Positions 10,782 through 23,372 of a stretch of 64,000 bases of DNA are shown here, piece by piece. The notes beneath the pieces were generated by a model, which saw only the letters and a list, made by a program, of their open reading frames with translations, did not search any database and was not told the DNA's origin. The stretch spans positions 5,410,646 to 5,474,645 of the forward strand of contig CM040743.1 in the NCBI GenBank assembly GCA_022829145.1. Reading direction: 5' to 3'. Positions within the stretch are counted from its first letter, which is position 1, and every line of letters starts with the position of its first letter. A program made the translations under genes and the position numbers. This DNA comes from Albula goreensis. Its lineage: Eukaryota; Chordata; Actinopteri; Albuliformes; Albulidae.

Positions 10782-13700
10782 ACATTACTGTTGTTTATCA
10801 AGGAGAATAAATGGGAGCAGGTTGAAAATAATGATAGATATAAAGGTACAGTTTTTCCTTCTTTGTTTTGAGTTCCCGGGCGCCACTGATGCCTATGTAC
10901 ATACATACACCAGTACACACGGATGCACTCACATGCACAAACATAATTATTCGCTTTTGCCTAACAATGTGTTCTTTGTAAAACTGTTTGGCTGTCCTGT
11001 ATTCCCCTACAGATCCATTTACCTGAACAAAGAGCTAGTGAGAAGTGAAGCCATAAGCTAGAGGAAGAAACAGAGGATGATGAAGAAGAAAAAGAGGATG
11101 AAATGTAAAGGCTTAGAGGCAGTGGCATGACTTTCCAATCGAACAGGGAACAAGGTCAACGAGGACACGGTAGCTTTGGGGCCGTAATAAAGTCAAGATG
11201 TCTCCAACGGCAGGCATACCCCAAAAAAGCGTAGTTTCTCTGAGCCTCCTTTCTTTCTGCGGTATGTCACGTAAACGACTGTGAACGGTATTACGCCACA
11301 CAGGAAAATTTCCATACAGTGAACATACATAACGCGGCCTTCAAGCCATCTGCAGAATAATTCAGGGCAGCAGATGTGTAATGGTTTTCATTGTTACAGT
11401 AGAATAACGCCATTATTTTGTTCTCTGTGAACGACGGCAAAGTGCTTTGTCAGAGCGGGTCAGTCCATGTGGTGGTGCTTGAGCTTCGTAAGCGTGATCT
11501 TAATAAGAGATCCAACCTTGAGAAGAGTTAGAGAGTATTATAGTGATGGAAGTGAAATAAATAAATACATAAATATGGACATGAGGATGATATGGCCATA
11601 GAGTGAGTTTGTACTGCTCACATACAGTCAAATCAAATAAAATCATCATGAGTTGACAATATCATCGAGGAACCGACCCCTGTGTTTATCATCTGCCAAA
11701 GCGTGTCACGGAATGGGTGACGCGTGTCCATAACACATGCCGTCTAAAATATTTATATTAATTATGTATAGATTATGTACAGCACATGTACTGTATTGCT
11801 TTGGGGGAGAGAGCAACTTACTCATTTTCCATTCCCGTATCGACTGTTGAAAAGTAAAGCACATTACTTATCTGCTGGGGAATTGTGGGTAATGGACTCA
11901 GCGGTCTTCCAGAAACGGTGGAAGCTTGAGTCAGCCACACATTCCCCCATTGTGGAATTTCTTGTTCTCAGAGGACACACTGAGAAAGAGAGAGATACAA
12001 ACACAGTCGGGTTACGGCATTGCTGCTCCTGTCTGTTCGCTGGCATTACAGGGAAGTTTAACACAACACGGACCACATGCAGGCCTGAATTTGGAAAAAC
12101 TGAATCGGAGAAAAACAAAACATAATTGAGTGTTTTTTATGGCCAGGCTGTGTTGTTGTAAACTAGACCCGTACTGTAGGCTGCAGGCTCAGACTCCAGT
12201 CCTGATGTATCCATGAGCAGAAAGTTATTTGTTCTTCTTGAGGTTTTCGGGAGGCAGTACGATGCGTAAACAACCCGGGCCTCACCGTTTCCTCTGCGGC
12301 AGGTTCTAGTAGCACCCTCCTGGGGGTGTGGGGGGGGCCCCAGATGAGCCTGGGCCAGCTGGTACATGATACCTTGACATCATTTCCACACTCAGAACCC
12401 TGCAGTTTGGGAGGCCGGGTGAAAGAGGTGCTCTATGGGTAACTCCCAAGTTGCATCTGAGTCAGAGGTAAGGCGTAGGGGCGGAGGATGGGGGTTTGGG
12501 GTTTCAAATAGCTGGGGACTACATAAGGATGGGGGGGGCACTAGTGTGCCTCTGAGCCTCAAATACATGCCAGTTTGCCTTTTCACTGCATTGTAGGAAG
12601 TAGGCCCTGATTGGTCAATGAGAAAGTGGCCAATAGCAGTGCACAGGTCCTAGATACCCAGCTAGTGCAAACACTATGACAGTTTTGCAACATTACAGAA
12701 AAAATAAATTCCTTCTCTAGCAGTCACTACTATGTTAATTAACCTGCTGTAGGACTGCACTAGATATTACTCATTGTTTTCAGATGCAACATTGGATGAA
12801 ATGATATACTAAATTGCACTTAAAAATGACTTGTCTTTCCATAATGGGGATAAATTGACAAAAACAAATGAAAAAAAAAACATTGATACTGGATAATGAA
12901 AAAACATTGCAATACTTGGGCAAATACATAAAATAGTGCAGTTTTAAGATGTTTCAATATGTATATAACAAAACATTTGTGTGATACAGTGATGTAAAGA
13001 TTTTTGCATAATTATATGACTGTATGTATTTAGCATTTACTGCAGTATAATCCATTTCCATGAGTATGCTCTGAACAGTCACACGCCCAAATGCTTTTCT
13101 CTCCTAAACGCTGTCCACTGTGGAACAGAGACATTTGATCCGAGAGGACTTAAAGGATCGCACTAAGTCGCAGGGGCCTGGGAAAACGCTGAAATGAATC
13201 TCTGAAACGTGTTCCCGTCTGGTTTTGAACGACCATGCAGGCCATTAAAGCAGTCCCTTCAATCTCTGCTTCTTTTTTGTTTAACCTTGAAAAAAAACTC
13301 TTATTTCAGCTTTCAATGCGAGCAAATGCAGTTCTCTCAAGTATCATGTGTGTAGCTGTTGATTAATTTGGTATCTGTAATGTGTTTTAAGCTGGGAGGC
13401 AAGAGGGTGGGGTACTTTCCTCTTTAGGCCACAGGATCTTTACAGATTACCGCAGTTCAGTTTTGCAATGTTGCAATAGCATTTGCGCAAGGTTGGTCTT
13501 TGGTCTGTTACTGAATGACATTGAAACAATGCATGTACAACTTTTCCTTTTTCCATCTCCCCCCAAAAGCCACAGCTTTCTTAGCTATGTGCAAAATTGG
13601 TCCAGATCGAAACTTTTTGGTTTCACCACAAGGAAACATTCTGAGGATGTGTTTGTGACCCAAGCAGGGTGATGCAGCCCTGAAGTGGAGGTCGTAAACT

Positions 13701-14110
13701 CGGTCATGTGTAACCCTGCCTATCTCATGAGTACTGGTCCACCCCTTGCTATGAGGAGACATGTAACTCATTTAGAGTGCCTCTGACAGGGGTCATCGGT
13801 GGTCCCTTCGTGGGCAGGAACATCCTGTGCGTCAGCCGAAAACCATGCATCCTATGTGGGAAATGCCCTTTGACATTTTTTTATCAAGTTCTGTGAAAAA
13901 ATATACCAAATTTAAGTTGCTATATGACTAAAGGGTCCCCAAAAAGTAATTCAGTTGATAAGAAATAGCACTGTATAGCTTTTTTCATCACCGTATAGAC
14001 AGTATAGTCAGAGCGGGCCTAATGCCCAATCACTGAGAGGACTTATTTTTTTTTTTTTTTTTACTTTATGCATTGAATGATTGAAAAGATTGTAATAATT
14101 ATTATTTAAA
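10782..14110. other. Long unique stretch, no gene seen
   Basis: About 3.3 kb without a recognisable gene. Notable points: a purine-rich tract encoding only Glu/Lys-type codons at 11058-11105, with stops close by in every frame; opposed CCAAT boxes at about 12610-12635; and AT-rich DNA from 12780 to 13030. The 60-116-codon frames at 11775-12586 overlap on both strands, and their products are not recognised. Confidence 0.45.
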
Positions 14111-14165
14111 ACATTTACATTATGACATTTAGCAGATGGTCTTATCCACAGCAACTTACAAAAGT
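14111..14165 (-). mobile_element. SINE/LINE 3' tail fragment, reversed
   Basis: ATGACATTTAGCAGATG-TCTTATCCA-AGCAACTTACA is the complement of the tail shared by many fish tRNA-derived SINEs and their partner L2-type LINEs (recalled). The body is not identifiable next to it, and a TA microsatellite follows at 14181-14200. Confidence 0.6.
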
Positions 14166-14269
14166 GCAATAAGCAAAAAAGATATTATATATATATATAT
14201 CAGCAGTTTCTTTTAAATACGCCCAACAGCTGCTTAGGATTACGCATTACGTTTTTGCTTGTAATAATT

Positions 14270-14689
14270 CAATTGATAAAATACAGCACTGCCTCCAGGT
14301 GGCTTGCAGATTACAAACGCCTGTTTGTGGCGCAGCTGTGGGTCCCCCGGCTGTGGGCTGGAGTCCCAGCTGTGCCATTACTAACAATGACTGGCTCAGT
14401 CTCGGCAGGAGTGTTGGGCCAATCAAAATTCTCCTGTCTCATCACCACCCTCTAGCGGCCTCTACTGGCCAGCCGGGCACCTGCAGGTTTGCGATCTGAT
14501 CATTTGCTGATGTCAGGTTCGTCCAGCAGTAGGGGTGTTATGTGTCTGATGTCAAATCTGCATTGTGGGGGAGAAAAGGGGAGAGTCATTACCACACGTA
14601 TGTGGCCACTTCCTCTTCCTCTGTCTGTCACAGACGGTCGCTCGCTCAGTGGGTGAGATGGCACAAATCTGTTTTTGTGGGGAAAAAAA
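14270..14689 (+). mobile_element. Possible degenerate tRNA-derived SINE
   Basis: TGGCGCAG (about 14329) and GCTGGAGTCCC (about 14357) resemble pol III A and B boxes at tRNA-like spacing. The downstream body has GC-rich blocks partly like those after the SINE-like head at 19583. Boundaries and family are not certain. It contains the CTCF-like motif at 14444. Confidence 0.35.
14444..14458 (-). promoter_or_regulatory. Weak CTCF-like motif, minus orientation
   Basis: 13 of 15 positions of the reversed CTCF core. It sits in probable SINE-derived sequence, so it may be repeat-borne. Confidence 0.25.
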
Positions 14690-15719
14690 AAGAAAATGAA
14701 AAAAAACAGCATTTAAAGGATTAACTTCCCCTCCTTCCAACACCCCTCCAACCCCCTACCAGTCAGCCATCATTAGCACCTCACCCCAAATATTAGCCCA
14801 GGCATGCGTCACTGAGCTGTACCCTGAATTCAGCCAAGGCAATGTTCCCGACCCCACCTCTGAAAGAAGCTCTGGGCAGTCTGCGCTCAGCCCATGGTAC
14901 ACTGTGTTCCCCGCACCGAGCCTCCGACCAGCCCTTCCCTAGAGGACCAGTCAGGGGATGTGGTGGAAAAACCACAAAAGCCTCCCGTCATTCAGCTTCC
15001 TTTAAAAAAAAAAAAACAAATGGGACGACCCAAGATAACCTCATCCAAAAACTGTGATATGACGAACTAAGAGTCACTTGTTGGAACACCACAACTGATA
15101 CAAAAATGGATGCAATTAAATAACAGCTGCAAACAAAATCTGGACAAAATCTGCCACAAGCCTCAGACCGTACAACCAGTAAATGTTGGGTTCTAAGTTC
15201 CAATAAATGTAAAGACATCGAAGAAGTATCATTGCATATTTAGGCTTTTCACATACATTTATTCATGTGTTATGTAAGGAACCAATGCGTAACAGGTCAT
15301 GACGTGACCTTCTATGTGCTCTGCAGTGTAAATACTTACAGTGAGGCTAACTGATCATTATCTGAGACTCATTCAGTCATAATGTTTGTGTTTTTTCTGT
15401 TTTATGCAATTATGGGCGCAGGTGGAATTTAACATGAAGAAGATTAACAAATATTCGACTAACTGAATATCTAATATTACAATTCAAAAAATCCCATAGT
15501 TTGGAGCCAGCCACAAGCACTTTCTATTAAATACATTCACCAGCTGCACGATATTAAGAATTGCGGTTTGTACTCATTCTAATAGGCTACTCAATAATAT
15601 TTGGTCACATTTTCCTAAGTAAAAAAATATGCAGTAGTAAATTTCACATCCACCTCTCCTTTTTTTCCAGTTCAGTGATTTGCGTTGTTTTGTTATTCAC
15701 ACAGTAACGCATGTCTCTG
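14690..15719. other. Unique DNA, no gene seen
   Basis: A C-rich stretch near 14730-14770, then unique AT-rich DNA. Short overlapping frames on both strands have no recognisable product. Confidence 0.5.
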
Positions 15720-16250
15720 AAAACGCCTCACCGCGTGCCATGCGCATCAATGAACCGTTGACTGAAGGTTACGCACAAAAGAAGAATCTTTTTTCTTTCT
15801 TCAAGACCGGTGGCCGTGAGTGCCTGAGCCAGCGAAAATAACGGTTTTCTGTTTTTACGGGGTGACGACTGGCGACGGACTGCACACTGGGGCCCCATCT
15901 GTCTGACCCATTTACACCTCTGACGGAGGTCGCGCACGTCGGCGGAAATATTTTCATTCTGCTTGGGTTTATACAGCATTCCTGGGCTTGGCGGACGCTA
16001 AGTGAAGTGAAGGGAAGGGTGAAGGCGAGAGGCGAGGGTCGATGGCGGCGGCCGGTCCTGTGATTTACGGACCCGCGAGCTCCGCCGTGATCTGTCACAG
16101 GATACGCCGCGGGGCTGAGTCACAGGGGAGCCGTGGCGGGAGCTCGTGAGAGCGAGCAGAGGCCGTGAGTCACAGGGTGTGTTCCCGCTGCTAAAAAAAT
16201 TATGTTCCAACTGACGAAGGTCACTCCGGCCGCACTCAACCCATTAGCGG
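15720..16250. promoter_or_regulatory. CpG-rich patch with repeated GTCACAGG and AP-1 sites
   Basis: CpG density is clearly above the surroundings. GTCACAGG occurs three times (16094-16101, 16119-16126, 16169-16176), and in two of them it overlaps a TGAGTCA AP-1/Maf-type site (16116-16122, 16166-16172). It could be an unannotated promoter or enhancer. Open frames on the minus strand (15728-16210) are short and unrecognised. Confidence 0.4.
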
Positions 16251-17379
16251 CGGGGGAGCACGGTAAACACACAGTAAATCTCTACTCTACAGCCAAAACC
16301 ACTTTCAAACGGCAAGCGGTCACTCCCTAGCAGATAGACTTGCATCTGCTTTTCAAATAGGCTAAACAGGAAAGAATGCTGGGCCGCTACAGAAAGCTAA
16401 TGCAAGGAGTCACCCTTTAAGATATTATTTTCAAAGACGGATGGTAAAATTAAGTGGAAAAAACGCTAAGAGAAACGAGCAAACGACCGAGTAGGAAAAA
16501 CCGAACAGTTATGCAATCCAGTGTTTTCAAATATTTTTTCCAGATACGTATTTCATTAGCAATCCGAGGGGACTGGCACCATGGAGAGTGAAACTAGGAA
16601 TAATTAATTCATACCTAATCGCACCGCAAGGGTTTTTTTCTGATTTTTTTTATTCATATAAAGTTACCAACAATATCTGATTGCTCCTGTTATCTATCGC
16701 TGGAGGAGATTTTGGAAAACTATCAATTGAAGGAATACCCCTCCCTACCACCCACAACCCCTCATTCTCTCACCCCACCCACTGAATCAATCACATTTAT
16801 TCTTTGGAGGTCAGATGTTACTGAAATTCAAATGTTTAATTAAATTGTAACTTTAGTAATGCAGTGAGTGTAGCACCGGGAGCCAATAATCATAATTTAA
16901 TAAGAATAAGAATAATGATGAGACATCTGTTGAGGAAATATAGACTGAAATTTCATCTTTGTTCTATTTTAATGCTCACCAAATAGATACATCTGTCAGA
17001 ATAATTGGCTGTTTGTTTCAGAGAGAGCAGACAACAAAAATTTCACTGTATCCTAAACTTCACTTAAATACTGTAGGCCAACCAAATTCATCATCAGAAA
17101 TGGAGGGCAAGAATAAGCTGGCAAGCAGCCTATGCCAAAAAACGACGCATGTTTTGGAGATACTCAACCGGTGACTGAGCATATGGAGTTCAGACTAGTG
17201 TTGAACTACCAGTTCATGTGATCTCAAATGGTCTTGTACAAAACCTATTGTAGTTCAAGTAAGACTGCACATTTGAGTGTGGAGAATGGGAGCTGGTAGT
17301 CTTGTGTCCAGCAGGTCCATCCTTAATAAAGCAGCTTTAGATATTTTTTTAACTTTTCAGGCCCAAGATCCCTGGAATC
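16251..17379. other. Unique DNA, no gene seen
   Basis: AT-rich unique sequence with a C-rich stretch near 16738-16790. No recognisable product. Confidence 0.5.
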
Positions 17380-17392
17380 TGATTGATGACAG
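17380..17392 (+). promoter_or_regulatory. Hox/Pbx-Meis composite-like site
   Basis: TGATTGAT (Pbx-Hox type, TGATTNAT) shares its last T with TGACAG (Meis/Prep type). Such composite sites are typical of developmental enhancers. Function here is inferred. Confidence 0.35.
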
Positions 17393-17429
17393 CAGATTTC
17401 TGATATTGGCTTGAGTGAAACAATGGTCT

Positions 17430-17461
17430 GGCTCATAGTTATGATGTCATAATTATGAGCC
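17430..17461. repeat. 32-bp near-perfect palindrome
   Basis: GGCTCATA at the left and TATGAGCC at the right, with no unpaired loop. 14 of 16 symmetric base pairs match (exceptions at the ninth and the central pair). It could extrude as a cruciform or bind a dimer. Confidence 0.85.
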
Positions 17462-19582
17462 TGACAACTGAATCAAAATGGGAATGGGAGCCTGTGATTT
17501 AAGGGAACCATGCTGTCTTCTCCAAACCCCTCACAGAGTAGGACCTCTCTGCACACTGAGTCAGTGCCAAAGCTGGCTCCTTATGCATTATATCCCATTA
17601 CCTCAATCCCAATGAAAGTCATACAGTAGTACTCAGTGTGCCTGGTTAAACTACTGTACATTTTATTACCCCCATAAGAACTTTATTCCAGTGCTGTGCT
17701 CTCATAGCTTATATTCACTTAGTGGTGCTGGTCTAGTGGAAAATAATAATAATGATGATTGGCAAAATAGACTCTATATTGTTTATTGTGCTGTTTGAAT
17801 TCTTCTTTACTTAATTATAGCTGCCAGTCAATTTTTCAGCTCTGGCTTTTTTTTGAGTGTCTGCAACTCCTGCGCATTTTAAAGGCCAGAGTTCAGTGAT
17901 TCTTCAATAATTCTTTTGCATCTGACGTGTTTTTTTTTTTTTTTATATTGATGTATTTATTTTTTATTGTTTGTTCCCTAATATACCTGTGTTGAGCAGT
18001 TTCAGACAGATTCATTTTGAGTTCAGATTGCAATTAATAATGAAGTGTACTGTTTTATTTGTAGACATTGTGCAGGTTTTTTTCACCTTGAAAGGTTAAA
18101 GAGCACAGCCAAACCTCTGATCTAAACACATTAGCACATAATATGTACCAGACAGTTTTTATTACGGTTGTGTAATTATAGGTGAAGCAGCGCTAAGGCG
18201 GCGATGGGAGTAGTGGAACTGGAATGACCCTGATCCTGGGGGCTTTGCCAGCTGCGTTCATATAAAACTTTTACTGCCAACTCAGTAAATGCCTACCAGA
18301 GGGGTGACTGAGTGCAAGCATCGCCCCCATCGCAAGCAAATATCCATTCCCCTTTCGTCGTATTTTTGGGCCTGAGGAATGTAATGATGTCACGTATTGT
18401 TTATTGTTGAGTCCTTTACGCAAAGCGAGGATTCATATCGGAGGAAGACGGTTATGTTTTACAGAGTTTTACCATCAATGAAATCCGACATGAAAAGGCA
18501 AGAAAACTTGTTGGGGATGCATGCTCTTTTATTCTGTTTATGGGCTAACAGAATAAATTCAACGCTCATTAGAATATTAAACTGAAATTCCTGATTTCTT
18601 ATTCTTCTTAACCTAATAACCTTCTTTAACCAACTAATAATAATCATTATCATAATAATACATTTTCAGACCAAACTGAATACAGTGACAATGTAATGAA
18701 CAAGCAATAACACCAATTAATCATTTCAGCTGAAATTTCCTTGTCTGAAAAAAATTCAGCAAGAGTACTGTTATGTATGCTATCAATTTTATTTTCATAA
18801 ATTAACTTCTTAATGTGCTTGCATGCAAGTATGCATTTTTCTCCCGTTTAATTCTTAATTCTTAATTCGTACCCACGCGCACAGGTTTGGAATCGGACAT
18901 TAAAAATATCACCATCATTGTACTCTTTAGTTTTGGGAATTGGTTGCTTGCATTACAGCGCCCTCTCATGATAGATGAAGTCTTCGTACTAACAGTAATT
19001 ACTTTGCTATGACTACAGATGCATCACATGAGAATACAGTCATTTAGCAGCCATTTGCATGGCTTTAAATAATAGTAGTTTATGGGGTAATCGTGGTCAC
19101 TACCATGAGCTAGAGGTCATTTAACATTTAGTCACACAGTGTTGCCTCAGCTCTCCACTGTTTATCTACTACTGTATTTTATTTTCAGTTTCACCATTTT
19201 GATTTACAATGGGACCTGAATCAGCTTTACAGAGATTAGTTTTTTTGTGTGTGTGAATAGAACAAGCTTTAAGGAAGCTGAGGTGACCCTCATTACTTAA
19301 CGTCGAGTGACCGATTCACGGTAGAGGTGATTTCTTTTCCAGCTTCCACACTTTCAGTACTGCATCTAAGCGTTTCACAAAACATCACGCTTACCAAAAT
19401 GCATTACTGTAATTAAAAAGTTGCACATTTTGGTTGATCTGAATCTGGGCTCTTGCCTCAGTGAGTCATGTACAAGTCAGCGCTGAAACCTGTGATTGTG
19501 AATCAGAGTGCCTCAGAGTATTGCATACTGGGAGTTACCGTTAAGTGACTCACCTTTTCTTGATTCTCCAGGGGAAAAACAC
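17462..19582. other. Unique DNA, candidate non-coding element near 18190-18460
   Basis: Mostly AT-rich. The 18190-18460 segment is unique, moderately CpG-containing and has facing GGCGATGGG and CCCCCATCGC blocks (about 18200 and 18324). It is a candidate conserved element. No coding signal. Confidence 0.4.
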
Positions 19583-19900
19583 ACAGTGGTTTAAGATTAT
19601 GGACTGTGGATAGGACCCATAGGGCCTGGTGTCGAATCCGGACCATGCTAGTACAGGCTGAGCCCTGCTCATAATTGTAATGTCGACAAGGGAGGCAGGC
19701 AGGCAAGCAGGGGATGTCAGTGTGTCACTGCTCACAGGTGCCCCCTGTTGGTCAGCTGGGTGAACCACATTATGCCTGCACAACACTCCACATGAGGTGT
19801 CTGTCTTCCTTGGCCTCATGTTTGTGTGAGCTCAGCTTGGGGACTGTGGTGTGACAAGAAGCAGCATTTCAGAAAAGAGTGCTTTGAGCTGTCATTACCT
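19583..19900 (+). mobile_element. tRNA-derived SINE-like element
   Basis: AGTGGTTTAAGA (about 19585) and GGTGTCGAATCC (19629-19640) are good A- and B-box matches at tRNA spacing. A GC-rich non-tRNA body follows. The right boundary is uncertain and the family was not named. It contains the CTCF-like motif at 19737. Confidence 0.55.
19737..19751 (-). promoter_or_regulatory. CTCF-like motif, minus orientation
   Basis: GGTGCCCCCTGTTGG matches the reversed CTCF core at 14 of 15 positions. It lies in the SINE body, so other copies of this SINE might carry the same motif. Confidence 0.4.
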
Positions 19901-20195
19901 GATTAGACTGAGAAAGCTGAGGGACTAGCTCCCAAAAAAACAGACTGATGTTCCAAAGGGTATTTCAGTGTTTACCATTTGATTTTTTAAATTAAAAAAT
20001 ATTTGTGTATATTTCAATATGACTGTAGACTTGATTTAATTGTTCAGCTCTCTGTCACTGGCTGGTGACAGCATCCCTTCCTTTGTCTACCCACCTTCAT
20101 GCCCCAGGTCCTTAACTGGAAAGCAGAAATAGACTTCAGCTGACCACTCTACTCAGGAAAAGGAAAAAGAAGGAAAGACAGAGTCATTGCTGTCT

Positions 20196-20210
20196 GGTGA
20201 CCCCTGCTGG
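20196..20210 (-). promoter_or_regulatory. CTCF-like motif, minus orientation
   Basis: GGTGACCCCTGCTGG matches the reversed core at 14 of 15 positions. It is the last minus-oriented motif before the orientation switch. Confidence 0.4.
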
Positions 20211-20276
20211 TCAAGTTATATTCCATTAAAAATCTTTCCATGGATGGCCTGCATTCCAAAAGTATATTAAAGTAAC

Positions 20277-20358
20277 AGTGCTGATCTAGGATCAGTTCCT
20301 GCCTCCTATCTCATACTGAATATGAACAGGGAAAACCTGACCCTAGACCAGCTCTCTT
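20277..20358. mobile_element. Short palindromic element, GATCTAGGATCAG family, copy 1
   Basis: Starts GTGCTGATCTAGGATCAG and ends with the near complement CTGACCCTAGACCAGCTC, with about 45 bp between. A second copy is at 51218. Short elements with CTGATC-TAGATCAG ends are common in fish (recalled). Confidence 0.65.
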
Positions 20359-20438
20359 GCATTGCCAAAAGTAATGAATATCAGCCCAGACCCTGCACCT
20401 TTTAGTGCCAAGCGACAGTCATGTTTTATTAACAATGA
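20359..20438. other. Unique DNA between MITE and CTCF-like site
   Basis: Nothing recognised. Confidence 0.5.
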
Positions 20439-20453
20439 ACAGCAGGTGGCAGC
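20439..20453 (+). promoter_or_regulatory. CTCF-like motif, plus orientation
   Basis: ACAGCAGGTGGCAGC matches the CTCF core at 14 of 15 positions. It is the first plus-oriented motif, 229 bp from the last minus-oriented one. Confidence 0.45.
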
Positions 20454-20788
20454 ACTAAACTACATTGACGTTGATAACTCCCACACTTCTCTGTCTCTGT
20501 AGAGGAGCTTTTTTTTTCATCCTCATACATCTGTAGAATGTTATAGATTTTGTTTGGAATTCTCTGAAGCCAGGAAGTTTTGTCAAACAAGATATAGAAA
20601 TGACGCTGCCAGAAACCTTTGTGTGTGTGCGTGTGTATGTGTGTACTTCAATGAGACTGAGTGCATAAGTCTGTGTGAATATGTGTGTATTTGGTATTTC
20701 AGTGTGCGTGCGTGTGTGTGAATTTAGTATTTGAGATAGTGTATCTGTTTGTGTATGTGTATATTTGGTATTTAAGTGTCTGTGTGCA

Positions 20789-20819
<31 letters not shown>

Positions 20820-21085
20820 CTGTGTCTCCAGAGGGAGGACTGAAGCCGAGGCTTCCTCCTTATGTAAGGACATGTCACCCCTGTGTGTGATTATTTTTAG
20901 CAGCAGGCAGCAGTCACAGCCACTCTGAGGTTCATTAGGGACGGTGTGGGAAGCGGCAGTAGTTCCAGGCCCTGCGCTGAAGCCAGGGCTGACAGCCACT
21001 CTGAGGTTCATTAGGGACAGTGTGGCCTGAACTACAGCCAGCCGTCCCAGCTGTCAGTGCAGAAAGAGTACAAAGAGCCTTGGCT
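20454..21085. repeat. Degenerate TG repeats and a 34-bp direct duplication
   Basis: TG-rich imperfect repeats cover about 20621-20818. A 34-bp block (ACAGCCACTCTGAGG start, GTGTGG end) at 20916-20949 recurs at 20992-21025 with one mismatch, offset 76 bp. It produces the same short peptide twice on the minus strand and is not coding. Confidence 0.75.
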
Positions 21086-21571
21086 GTCTTTCTCTCTTTC
21101 TGTCTCTCTCGCTCTTTCTGTTTCTCCATCTTTCTGACTCCATCTTTCTCGCTCTCTCTCTCTCACTGTCTCTATCTTTCTCTCACTCTGTCTCTATTTT
21201 TCTCTCTCCCTCTCTGTCTCTCCCTCTCTCTCTGTCTCCATCTTACTCTCTCTCTGTCTCTCTCTCTATCTTTCTCTCTCTCACAATTCAGTCTCAACAT
21301 CAGTTTCAATGTGCTTTATCGGCATAACATGGGCTGTGTTGCCAAAGCAAACGACACAGCAACACAATTGATTATAACAACAAATTGGTAATTTTCCCTC
21401 TACAGGGAGTCTCAAAATGTGGATATATCCTTCTTATTTTTTTCAAAGACTTCTCTCTGTCTATCTTTCGCTCTCTGACTCTTTCTGTCTCTATCTTTCT
21501 CTCTGTCTGTCTGTCTGTCTGTATCTTTCTCTATCTGTTTTTCTCTTTCTCTCTGTCTGCCACCCCTCGGC
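21086..21571 (+). mobile_element. TC-flanked dispersed repeat (GTGCTTTATYGGCAT family), copy 1
   Basis: Pyrimidine TC repeats at 21086-21283 and about 21450-21560 flank a short unique core: TTTCAATGTGCTTTATCGGCATAACA at about 21301-21326, then TTGCCAAAGC. The same core beside a TC tract is found at 58366-58870. A core of the form GCTTTATTGGCATGAC with TC repeats is widespread in fish genomes (recalled). Confidence 0.65.
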
Positions 21572-23372
21572 ACTAAACAGCTAACATTGTATTGATAAAA
21601 TAAAAACAAGAGAGGAAATTGATGTTTTATGGTATTGCCAGGACCCAAGGGAAGTCAATGGAGGATTTTTCTCAGACGGTGGGAGTTCAGTGTTTTGACA
21701 TATTCTTAAAGGATTTTGGGGATTTTGTTTGTATTATTTTCTTTCGTTCTTTTCTGTGTTTTCTCAAAAATTCCAGAAATATTTCTGCAATTGAGCTATG
21801 TCTGCTAATGAGGTGATAGCTTGGCTTGTTTCTGGGGGTCTTATGGTTCCAGACAGGAGGGGAAATCAATCAATTGGTAGTGTTCACTCCACATGTCATG
21901 AATTATTATGAGGTGACTGAAAGCTGTTTTTAATCTGGAATTTTCCAGAGAATACAAAATGCCATAAAAAAAAACACTTTAAGTAAAGCAACAGAACGGA
22001 ATACAAGGTTGGTGGAACACAAAGTATTGTCGTCATCTGATTTTTTAAAAACTTGAGCTCATTCTCTTCTCCCACCAACATTGGTCCTATTAATTAGTGC
22101 AGGCAGGTTTAAACAAACAGCTGAGTATATGATTTTTGACTACGCAATGCCACATATTATATTATTTCATATTGACCAGTACCATGTCCACCTCACATTC
22201 AGCTTCCCGCATCTCCCCAGCTGCTTGAGCTATGAACTTCAGCGCCGTACATGTGAAATATACCAGGCCATTTTGCCATGCAAAAGGAACTTGCAGAGTG
22301 TAGGATAAGGAAGTCTGTGTGTATAGAGTTCAGGTCTGGATGGTGATTGTGCCACTTTAGTTGCATTTTGTTTTCTTTTTCAGTCAATAGATGTCATACT
22401 GGTTATGGTCGTGATGGAAGGCTGAAGTGTCAAAGAGACTGTAGTGGGTATAGAGATACAGTGAGTTGTCAAAAACAGACCGATCTGAACAAATGAGAAG
22501 ATTGTACTTTTCACAAAAAAAATGCTGTATATATTGGTTACAGTTTTGTGTGTCGTTGATGGTTTATGTCAGATCTTCCCATCTGGTTTTATGACGCCTC
22601 ATTCTGCCATAGCTAATATGTGGTGGCCTCGGTGTTGTCGATAAATCAACCCTCTGACAGGTGCCATTTAAAGTAATTGGGAAACACTCTAAAGCCAGTT
22701 GCAATCAGACAAATCGCTTGTCTAATCCAGTTTGTTCAGTTTCTCCGAGGGCACCAGAAAGAAATATCAGCCAACGGAAAACGAAAAAATTACTTTTTTT
22801 TATTTTTCAGCGAGAGCGCTGAAGCTTAAATAAGGCTTCCGTTTGAAAGCTTGATGGATGGCCCTTGTTGAAGTACTTAATTTATGAACACAGATCGCAG
22901 GTGAGTCGTATTTTCGCAATCATCTTGGCAGAGCATAGAGCCAGTTGAAAGAATACACCTCGGTCTTTGGATGCCAGCCAGGTATATCCATCACGTCCCG
23001 TCTCTCTGCGTGGAGCAGTCCGCTTTCACCTTCCGTGTGCGGCGCCCTAACCAGACTTGACTGACAGGCTCGGGAGTGCGTGCTTATGCGAGGACGAGAG
23101 CTGCTGACAAAACTTACAAGACACCGGTCAGGAAATCTGGCATTCGTATTACGCTCTACGAGTCCCAGAGGAGCCGTCCGACGCCGGTGCCTCAGATTGG
23201 CCATTTGTCTGAATATAGGCCGCTTGTCGTGAAACGCAACAAGTATTCTCGAGTTCCAGCACCACTGTTCGAGTGAAAGGCAAGAGAAAACAGTTTTTCT
23301 CTGGCATATACATCGCTGCTACGTTGCAGCTGTGTGCTATTATGTCAGGCGTTTGACCACATGTTTACATTT
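21572..23372. other. Unique DNA, no gene seen
   Basis: AT-rich to 22.9 kb. 22960-23270 is CpG-containing and unique, with overlapping short frames on both strands that are not recognisable. It is a possible regulatory patch. Confidence 0.45.

Noticed and set aside
14291-14305. Plus-oriented CTCF-like match left of the proposed border
   Set aside because: Only 11 of 15 core positions agree. Noted because a stronger score would weaken the orientation finding.
18957-18971. Additional minus CTCF-like match; also plus at 48067
   Set aside because: Both score only 12 of 15; they fit the orientation pattern but are too weak to count.
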